Shown here in pieces: positions 55,964-64,000 of a DNA stretch of 64,000 nt. Position 1 is the first letter of the stretch, and every line of letters begins with the position of its first letter. Position numbers and translations under genes: made by a program. The notes beneath the pieces are model-generated. The model was not told the origin of the DNA. It did no database searches and saw nothing but the letters and a program-made list of their open reading frames with translations. The stretch covers positions 47,178-111,177 of the forward strand of contig BQMF02000788.1 of NCBI GenBank assembly GCA_027922465.2, in the 5' to 3' direction. The stretch is from Turritopsis dohrnii. Its lineage: Eukaryota; Cnidaria; Hydrozoa; Anthoathecata; Oceaniidae.

Positions 55964-58115
55964 TTAATAATCGTGAAAACCTTCACATTCCAGTTCTAAA
56001 GCTTTAAGAATATTCTGCTGGAATGCATCCTCAGATGTCTCAACTGTTGGCAGCCTCAATGTGGAAACACATGCTTGGGACTTGATATATATACCCTCAT
56101 CAGGTTCCATAAATTCAATTGATATTTCTAGCGGTGCAAGGACTGGGATTCTATGAAATCCAGTTACAAACTTGAGAAGATCTTTGGCTGTATCTTCACT
56201 ACAAGTGGCAACAAAATTCTTAAAACGATTCAAAATAACCAATTGTGAAGCATTGATATCTTTGGCATCAAAACAAATCACTTTCAACAACTGTGATGAG
56301 GTAATGTTTGTTTCTGGTGAAACAAATGCATCTCGAAATTTCTCTGAGTTACATTTGATGAGCATAAACAGTTTAGGAATTTTCAAACCTTCCCGCAATG
56401 CTTTGATTTGCCTCTCCCGCTTTATAACTACTTCCTCATAAATAAGCATTTGCAGAAGTTGGTCTTTTGTTTTTCGTGTAATTGGGGTAGCTATGTCCCA
56501 TTGGCTGTTATTTACAATCTGTTCAAAGGCAGGTCCTTCTTCAGAATCAAATAATTCGTTAGTTTTTTGATCTGTTGGGGCATCATCAATCTTTTTTATG
56601 AAAGATTTAAGCATTGCTGTACCAGCATTGAATGGAATATCATCAGATGAGACCATTTGCAATAATTTCTCTTCAGGTTCTTCAATTAAAGCATCATAAC
56701 ACCAAGGGGCTAGACATGAAAATGTAGGTCCCTCTTGAAACATACTGTGTGCTATGGCAATACCAATTGATTTATAAATCATCAAATTAACTCCACATCT
56801 CTTGGGAATAGCATAACCATTGGATTCCTCAAAAAATTGTGCTTTGGATTCTTCAAAAAACTTTGAGAAGAACTCTATTCGTAAGGCACCAGCATCCACA
56901 CCTACTTCTCCATTAAAAACTACATGCAAACTTTTAAGGAGGTTATCAGGTTGGGCACATGCAGTTTTGTAAAAACAAATACCATTCCTCCATAAATGCT
57001 CTCGTTCGACCTGGAGTGTATACTGCCCATCTATGCTATTTTTGTTTCGAAAAGATTCAACTAGTTCTGTTAATGATTTGCTACTGTTATTGTCACAGTT
57101 GAATTCAACCAGTTCATCAACTACCTCATCAAAGGATTTCGAAGCTAAGAGGGATTCAGCATCATCTTTTGACAGTTTAGGAAACATATCCATTAAATTT
57201 TGATGGGAATTTGTTGATGATTTGCACGAATTAAAGCACTCTGGTATTGTTTTCTGTTCAGTGGAATGCTTAGTGCTACTACCACCCACACAATCATCAA
57301 TATGTGCTCTTATATCTCTGAAGGCAATTTTTACTCCACAATTGAGGCATGGTTGCACTAAAAGCAAATCTTCATCAGCAGTCTAAAAAAGAAAAAAGAA
57401 AGTTTGTGTTTTTGTTATAAAGTAGTGTAGACATCAATCATTAGTGCAAAATTTCACAATTTGAGACATACAATTCACTTACAGAGGGAGCAGCATTGTT
57501 ATCAGTTACAATATCTTTTTGCAGGGGTCTGACATAGACCTTTGATTGTCCAAAGATTGATTTCAGAAATTGTGCATTGTATCCATTTGGTGGAGGTGGT
57601 ACTAACTTGAGTGACTTTGAATAACGATCAGCAGCTCGCATGATCTCATATCCACCTGTTGATGCTAATGGGGTAAAACTATTTTTAATTGCTAAGTCCA
57701 TGATATTGCTATTATCAGTATCATCAACTGTAATTCTTTTTTCTCCCAAACCAGACATAGCTAACTGTACTTTTTCTTCTGTATCTGGAATAAATGATGC
57801 CAATGTTGAAGATAAGCACACACAAGTAAATGATAGCTTCCTAATGTAAGGCTGATTTAAAGGCCGTCCTCTTCTACCACGTCCCCGTACTGGATGGCGA
57901 ACCTGACCTCTGAAGAGATTTTGGTGTTCACTAAAGGTGGTTGATCGTGTTGTTGAAGGACCACTTGGTGGTACTGATATTGGTAATACAGCTGCATGAG
58001 AAGATGGTAGCGAACGTGTGGTTAGTGGTGTGGATTGACCTGCAGGCAACTGATTAACCAACTGCATTAAAGATTGCGCACATCGACGTAAAACATCATG
58101 ATGATCTTCACTCAT
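55964..58115 (-). CDS. HECT-type E3 ubiquitin ligase-like protein (G2E3-like), intact
   Basis: Exon 1 is 58115-57483 and exon 2 is 57382-55964. The 100-nt intron has GTAAG and TTTTTTAG ends and is phase 0. The product has 683 residues. It starts MSEDHHDVLRRCAQ, has an RG-rich patch (RHPVRGRGRRGRP), a conserved domain ending LKLVPPPPNGY and KVYVRPLQ, a C2HC (UBZ4-like) finger (CLNCGVKIAFRDIRAHIDDC), a CUE-like segment (NLMDMFPKLSKDDAESLLA), and a HECT domain starting near residue 330 with NGEVGVDAGALRIEFF. The probable catalytic cysteine is in QACVSTLRLP near the C-terminus. It probably transfers ubiquitin, with two ubiquitin-binding modules upstream. Closely related genes are multicopy in cnidarians and sponges. 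Whether it is ligase-active is inference. Confidence 0.8.
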
Positions 58116-59543
58116 AATGAATTTATACTTATACTATTATGTCAAAAAGAACAAAATAGAGACATTGTTTTCCATCTTGTTATTGGTTTGTCATTTGACA
58201 TCAAATCTTGTACAAGCAACCACCAAACAACAAAAAGATGAACAAATATATAAACAAATTCTTTGGATGGGGATGTCGACACTGTTTGTGTGTGTCACCA
58301 CACACAAACAACAGTGTTTTGGCATGGCAGAGCATCATAATCATATTTGTTGCTTTGACCCAGCAAGACAATAAATCTACATAATATTCATTGCAAGTCA
58401 TGTCTCAAAACACGCTCCTACACATGGAGTACACAAACAGCATCATATGAAATTAGTCTTCAACCATCTCTGAAAAATCCTCAACTTTTTTACTGAACCA
58501 GACAGGTTTAAATATCACGGAGATATACTTTAATGCCTGACTTCGTTCTGAATGAAAACCTCTCTCTCTTCACCTTCTCCTTTATCCTCACAACATCATC
58601 CCCTCATCAGACTATCACGACAATTACAAAACAAACACAGAGTCTCCGACTGTCTTCTCTCATCAAAAAGCTGGTCATGTCAGGCATGTTTCGAAGCTTG
58701 GCGCACATTATGCAGGACAATCAAACAGGTTTGCCACGGTTTCTTCTGGAGGTTGTGTGTTAAAAAAACTGAAAGTTGTTTTGAAAAAAAATAATGGTTA
58801 TACGTTAAAAAACACCATGTTGTTTTAAATAAATTAAAGCTGAAATGACAAAATATAAATATCCGTATTGAATAAATTATACCTAATGTCAAAGAAATTA
58901 TGTTTGAGAAGTAATGAATTTTTTATATCTATGATGTGTGAAATATTATTTCAATATGATTGTTATGAAAAAATAATCATGTAAATTACTTTTGGCACCA
59001 ATGGCGCGCCATAAAAACTGTATGAAAAGAGCAGTACAAAAAATGTTTCAACAATCAGGAGTGACAGGTACTTTTTCCAGAAAAAAAGGAAGATTAATAG
59101 CAGACATTTCATACAGTGGAGCTGGTTGTAAAATTAAAAAAAAAAAAGTTACCACAAGACAATCATGAATCAAATAAGAAAGTAAAATTGACAATCAATG
59201 CGAGGATGTAAATAAGCAGTATTTCAGTATTTGACTATTTCTCAAATTAATAACAAAGCCTCTTTATTTGATGTCATGAACCCAATATGGTTGTTGTAGA
59301 GTTTGTTTAGGTAGATGCCTTCTCCAATTCAAACAACAAGGGATTCTTACAGATAGTATAGATAATAACCCAATTACTATATTTGGTAAGGTTTGGGATA
59401 TGGTAGAGGATGGTGAGGTATTTGAATTCACTAATGCGAGAATCATCCTTATGACTGGTGCTACGACTGCAACTCGTGTTTCGTTCGGACGTGTTTTTCA
59501 GAGAGTTAATATTTGATATTCAAAAAGTTTATTATTGGAAACT
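58116..59543. other. Upstream region of the HECT gene; one unassigned ORF
   Basis: The frame 59318-59517 (+) is open and reads FGKVWDMVEDGEVFEFTNAR, loosely resembling part of G2E3-like proteins, but the match is weak. (ACACAA)-like repeats lie at 58285-58315. No other feature is supported. Confidence 0.35.
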
Positions 59544-59849
59544 CAGGGGCGTACCGTGGGGGTGTCGTTGGGTGCGACCGACCCCCCTTTTGCAAAAGTT
59601 TGCCCCTTTTCAAAATTGTTATGAATTGATAATAAGACTTGAGAAAAGAAAACATGATAAATTTTATTTCGCATTTGCGGCACTGCAGGGTCTTCTTTTA
59701 ATTAAATATAAAATCTCTTTTATGTGACACACTTTCGTATTCACGTGTTTCTGCATTTTTCCCTTATTTTTGAAAGTTATATTACACAGTTAGTCTTGTT
59801 TGTTGGAAAAGTGTGTCGATTTTTTTTGCTCTGCGATTAAAACTACAAA

Positions 59850-60246
59850 ATGCCAAACAAAGACAGAAGAAGCAAGATGCAAGAAAAAGAGCTCAATGAA
59901 GCTTCGAAGCGCTGTAAAACGGTGACAAGCTATTTCAGGTAATTATATTTTATAATTTATTTCAATATGTTTGACGAATGAAAATCCTTTTTCGAAAAGC
60001 TTGATAGGTCTAAAATTACTTGTTTGTATAATCGTCCTTTCCCAACTGAGCGTGACATTTCATATGAACATTTCTACTTGGCAGTACCTTTCATGGTTGA
60101 GGCATTTGAAATTATTTGTGGAACGCATCCTGGAATCGATAACTTTGATCGTACGTTTACCGAAGGCTGGGAACCGAAAAACAAAAAGGATGCAGACAGT
60201 CATTTGCACGCTGTCACCAAATTTCAGTTCATCATCGCTTTAGTAC
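59850..60246 (+). pseudogene. hAT transposase fragment (P52rIPK/ZMYM-like)
   Basis: A first exon (59850-59938) reads MPNKDRRSKMQEKELNEASK and VTSYFR before a donor, like the start of hAT proteins with a TTF-type finger. 60024-60246 reads IICGTHPGIDNFDRTFTEGW and KKDADSHLHAVTKFQFIIAL, a block found in zinc-finger MYM/52-kDa-repressor-like hAT transposases before the catalytic region. The frame stops where the MITE enters. The dimerisation domain was not found. 61349-61546 may hold another degraded exon. Confidence 0.5.
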
Positions 60247-60510
60247 CTTAAGGGAAGAAATTTTCGCGGGAAGAAATATTCGCGGAATTTAATTTCGCAG
60301 TTGAAATGGTAAAAATGGCCGATTTTTGCGGAATTTAATTTCGCGATTGACCAATTATAACATGTTTAGCGGAATTAAAGTTCGCGGTTTTCGATTTTCA
60401 AACAAATACTTAACAGAAAAAATGCCTCCTTTTTTGCGTTGTGAATCGTTTTTTCTTTTATTATTTAACATATAAAACTAAAATCGAATTTTCTCGGAAT
60501 TTAATTTTGC
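60247..60510. mobile_element. TTAAGGG-type MITE within the hAT element
   Basis: It starts TTAAGGGAAGAAATTTTCGC and contains repeated GCGGAATTTAATTTCGC motifs. The right terminus was not found, so it may be truncated. Confidence 0.45.
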
Positions 60511-61554
60511 GATTGGCATTACGGTATTTCATTTTCTGCCGGTGACGGTAAATTGCCCGTTTTTGTGCCGGTATTTCGGTATTTATATACAAAATATCCG
60601 GTATTTCGGTATGGGGTAATTTCACATATACTCAATATTTTGAATGGCGCGTTAGTTATCAACGTTGTTGGTGGCGCAAGATTCCGAATTATTTTATCCT
60701 TTTTCTTTTGTTGTCTCGTCTTCTAAAAAATAACTTTTTATGTCTGCTAAAACAGCTGTTCTTCTCCGCAATTCAATAGCAACAAGTTAGTTATATATAT
60801 AGTAGACAGGGCGATGGAGGGTGTTTGGAAGACATTTTTTTCTTTGCATTCACTTTATGATGTTTCAAAAAGTAATTCACGCATCAGAAGAACCGTTTTG
60901 AAAACAGGGAGGTTGTCTGTGTAAGAAGTTAAAAATGAGCATTTTAAACTGCCGCACTTTATTTTATAAAGCTGGTAATTCGGGTAAGTGTTATCAAGAA
61001 GCATTCAACTTCCGGATAAAAGTTAATGAGAACTCTCAAAAAGATCTCAAGGAGCTCATTAGAGTTATCAAGTAAGGTCATTTTTTATTTCTGTTTTTCT
61101 CTGGTTCAATGACACTCAAATCAAAGTTAGCAGAGTTTAAAGAAGAGTTTTTCTCCGTGGGGGTGTCCGAGTTACTTCTTTCTCCAGTTAATATCTTCAA
61201 GCCGTGATAAAGTTACAAATGAAGTTTGTCAGGCTTCTTCTTTTTTATTTTCCTTTTTGAAAAAAAAAGATTTCTGGAGGTGCTGCAGTTCTAAACTTGC
61301 ACAAGCCAAGATCATTCTGGCAAATGTTTCTGCATGTAATTAAATGTCATGTATGCCACACCGTATTTCAGAACCAGCGGAGGAATTTCGGAAGCAAGTT
61401 TGAAATGTGGTCTAGGTAAAAACATCGATACTCGGTTGGCCAGAAAGGAAATGACTTTAAACCGGCCAGTAATGTATGCCATCAACACAAACAAGCAGTT
61501 GGATTTAGAATTGCCTGTTGCAATCAGCAACAACGATACGATACAAGGTATGCA

Positions 61555-63121
61555 GTGTTGCCAACTCTCCCGCATTGAGCGGGAGTCTCCCGCATATTAG
61601 AATTCACTCCCGCTTCCATTACAAAATTGCAATGCTCCCGCATTATATGAAATTCTCACGCTAAAGTTCGATTATCTCCCATACAGTACGTAGTATAAAG
61701 ATGAAACACTGGAGAAGATGTGAAACAATACTCGACTGTAGATTTTTTTTAACAATTCTTTATGTAATAATAGAAATTTGTGATCAAATGTAAAACAATG
61801 GATTCTTTTTTAAACATTTCAAAAGATTCAATAAATAAAACGATATTAAAAATCATAGTTGTGTTTTCTTAGTTTCGTTTGCTAAACGAAACATAATTGT
61901 TGTATTGTTTGCCCCTCGCGTAAGTAATTTTACAACATCGAACTTAGCTTGATGTCAAAACTGTAAACCTGCGTATCGTAAAGGCTAAATCTTGAAAACG
62001 TACAACAACCCGGCTGCATTTAGTATATATAATCTTAAACTAATGTAAACAAACATGGAAGACGGAGCTGCTTTGCGCCACGTGTTTTATAGAAATATTC
62101 AACGAACTGCTTCGTACATTAGTACATATGATGCTTTGGAATTATTTTTTCCCTTCGCAAAAATTAAACTAAATTCACCCACATCGCTTCTCTCACAAAA
62201 TGATAGGACGCTGGGAACCAGCCTCATCCTTCTCCAAGGTTTTTTTTTCGTCTCTGGCTGGGATCATGGACGTATAAAAAGAGAAGGACTTACAACTTTT
62301 ATAAATCTATTCAAACAAACCTCGCCTCGGTTTATTGAAATTTTCACAAAAGCAGTTTTGAAACTCCCTCAAGTGCTGTTAAAAATACATGTTTCCATTG
62401 GCTTCCATGATCGTAATAACCAACCAGAAATGAACTTAAAGATTTTATGATTATTTTGAAGCCAGGTTTTAAACTCTGATTCCTCATGACTTCTTACAGT
62501 CTCAAACATGAAATTTTCAGAATTGAATGAAAAAGCACTCTTGTTTCTGTATATTCTCAGGCATCGCCCAGGTGTCTTTCAAAGTACCGAATCTTTGGAT
62601 ATAAGTACATTCACAAAATACTTCCTAACTCCGACAAAATTATCTTAATTCCAATCCGACATTTTTAAAAAAGGTTGAGTAGACGTTTTGTGATACTCAA
62701 GAATATTGATTATATATCTGCAAATCGTATTTTCTCTCAATTCGTTGGTTTTCCACATCGGATTAAACCAAAAGCGTCGTATAAACCCGCCCATGAGAAC
62801 CGAAATCCAGTGAAATGCGAGGCGAGGATTACATCAAAGAAATGCTGACAGAATAGATTTTAATAATAGAAATGAAAGGCTTTAGTATTAGTTGTGAGTC
62901 CTTCTCTTTTTATACGTCCATGCTGGGATTGAACAGAAGGAGAATTTCCAGGCTAAAAATTGATGTCATTCAGGCTACTTTTCATGACAACTGTGGCATA
63001 AATCTATTACAACACCAACAAAACGCTGGAAAAGAAATCAAGTTTGGGCTCTCTGAGAAATTTTTGTTGGACCTCTAGATTTACTCTCCCGCAATTTTAG
63101 TAAAGAAGGTTGGCGTCTCTG
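61555..63121. mobile_element. Second hAT-type element with 8-bp target duplication
   Basis: GGTATGCA stands at 61547-61554 and 63122-63129. Left end GTGTTGCCAACTCTCCCGC and right end ...GTTGGCGTCTCTG form imperfect inverted repeats (GCCAAC/GTTGGC), with CTCCCGC repeats near both ends. The ORF 62055-62450 (MEDGAALRHVFYRNI) lies inside but shows no domain, so coding function is unsupported. Confidence 0.6.
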
Positions 63122-64000
63122 GGTATGCAAAACAATGTTAAATAAGCCTCATCATAATTCTTGAAAAAGACACTTAAATTTTATCTTATCTAGCTGATTA
63201 GATAATTAACTAATTCTTTTTTCTCTTCTAAACAGATTTAGAAGAACAATCAAAGTTAACAACAGATATTTTACATAAATTTTCATCGCCACGACATATC
63301 TATTAAATTATTGTTTAAAGATAAAACAATAGACTTTTAAAACAGATTAAATTTCACTCAAATTAATAATTATCCTCGAAGCCTGACGACGAAGGTATCA
63401 ACAGCCCTTGGAAATATTGCTTAAAAATTTAAAAATGATAGAGTATATTTCCGTAAAACGATGTATCAAAATTTATAATTACAAAGTTACTCTTCGAAGA
63501 TGACTCTGAAACAACTAATTATTCTCAACTAATCATACTACGATAGTCTTTCTGCAGTGTATGCGTGCATCGCTAATGTTTGTTTATAATAGTTTCATAG
63601 TTTTTGCTTGATTGTATATTATTTAGTATCACATTCAAGAATTATTTGTTTGTTTTGTTTACTTCTGGAAAAAATTATTACTAGGATTTAAACTACTTCT
63701 CAGCAACTTTAACAATAACGCAGTATAACGAACCAAAATTACGTTTTCAATCTTTTGTTCTTTAATATTTTAACCGGAATTATTAAGAGGATTCGCAACC
63801 TTTCCAGCAACGGGATCCAAATACATGACATGAACCTGACTCAATAGCTTTTTGAAATATCGGCCCAATAAACGAGCCGCTACCGGTATTAGGCTTCCTT
63901 TTTAAACGGTATGACGGTATTTGACCTAACATTTTGACGGTATGACGGTATTAGCGATCCCTGAAACCCCCCTTTTATTTTGTCACCGTACGCCCCTGAA

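Larger units (their letters stand above)
59544..63998 (+). mobile_element. hAT DNA transposon, about 4.45 kb, with nested insertions
   Basis: The left end is CAGGGGCGTACCGTGGGGG. The reverse complement of the right end is CAGGGGCGTACGGTGACAAA. Such CAGGGGCG termini are typical of hAT elements. The target duplication cannot be checked because only two bases remain to the right. It contains transposase pieces, a TTAAGGG-type MITE at 60247 and another hAT-type element at 61555-63121. A third terminus (GCGATCCCTG) ends at 63964. Confidence 0.65.

Noticed and set aside
62055..62450. 131-codon ORF in the inner hAT-type element
   Set aside because: No domain, no splice context and low-quality sequence around it. 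It is mentioned only as an ORF within the element.
60530..63964. A further transposon defined by CGGTAT repeats at both sides
   Set aside because: The repeats at 60530-60610 and 63880-63950 run in the same direction and do not form inverted ends, so the boundaries are not supported.
1..64000. CRISPR arrays, operons or bacterial promoters
   Set aside because: The sequence is clearly eukaryotic. The only regular repeats are microsatellites and transposon repeats.

Overview
This is an AT-rich metazoan genomic window (spliceosomal introns, microsatellites, homopolymer runs, dense transposon remains). The protein families present (SWIM/MULE transposases, pogo elements with a HIRAN-like second gene, a PHD-EN-RT LINE, a Polinton polymerase, a G2E3-like HECT protein) suggest a cnidarian, perhaps a hydrozoan. 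That placement is inference: no rRNA or other taxonomic marker is present. Almost all recognisable coding sequence belongs to mobile elements. The one gene that looks intact and cellular is a two-exon HECT-type E3 ligase-like gene at 55964-58115 (-).

Layout. 0-2.5 kb: non-autonomous Helitrons, two of them head to head. 2.6-9.9 kb: decayed LINE, BEL/Pao, Harbinger and DDE transposase fragments plus a diverged 272-bp tandem repeat. 10.2-10.6 kb: a strongly G/T-biased island. 12-13.2 kb: a SWIM/MULE-like gene on the minus strand. 14.2-17.5 kb: MITEs, a THAP remnant, a LINE piece. 19.5-22 kb: an ORF interrupted by a hAT-like MITE and a Helitron, then a 5'-inverted LINE tail and a MULE N-terminus. 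22-34.8 kb: a nested and tandem Helitron complex. Its core is an autonomous Helitron on the minus strand (31427 to 23976, flanked A^TC...CTAG^T) that encodes Rep and helicase and also a nine-exon gene made largely of micro-exons. 35.7-43 kb: remnants of other transposases, a CXC-type Cys-rich exon, a HIRAN-like gene, a tRNA-derived SINE and a Polinton polymerase piece. 44320-47836: a nearly complete pogo-type transposon with TA target duplication. 48.5-51.8 kb: a LINE with 3'UTR and (AAT)n tail that has lost catalytic motif A of its reverse transcriptase. 52.2-54.3 kb: a spliced integrase-core gene broken by a tRNA-Glu-derived SINE. 56-58.1 kb: the HECT gene. 59544-63998: a hAT element containing a second hAT-type element with an 8-bp target duplication.

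Two points stand out. First, the Helitron cargo gene has eight introns, all inferred to be in phase 1, with seven internal exons of 24-54 nt, each a multiple of three. Second, nine near-intact ORFs are each broken by one frame change, and eight of the nine fit the loss of a single base, often in a homopolymer. That suggests assembly indels, so several elements called broken here may be intact.
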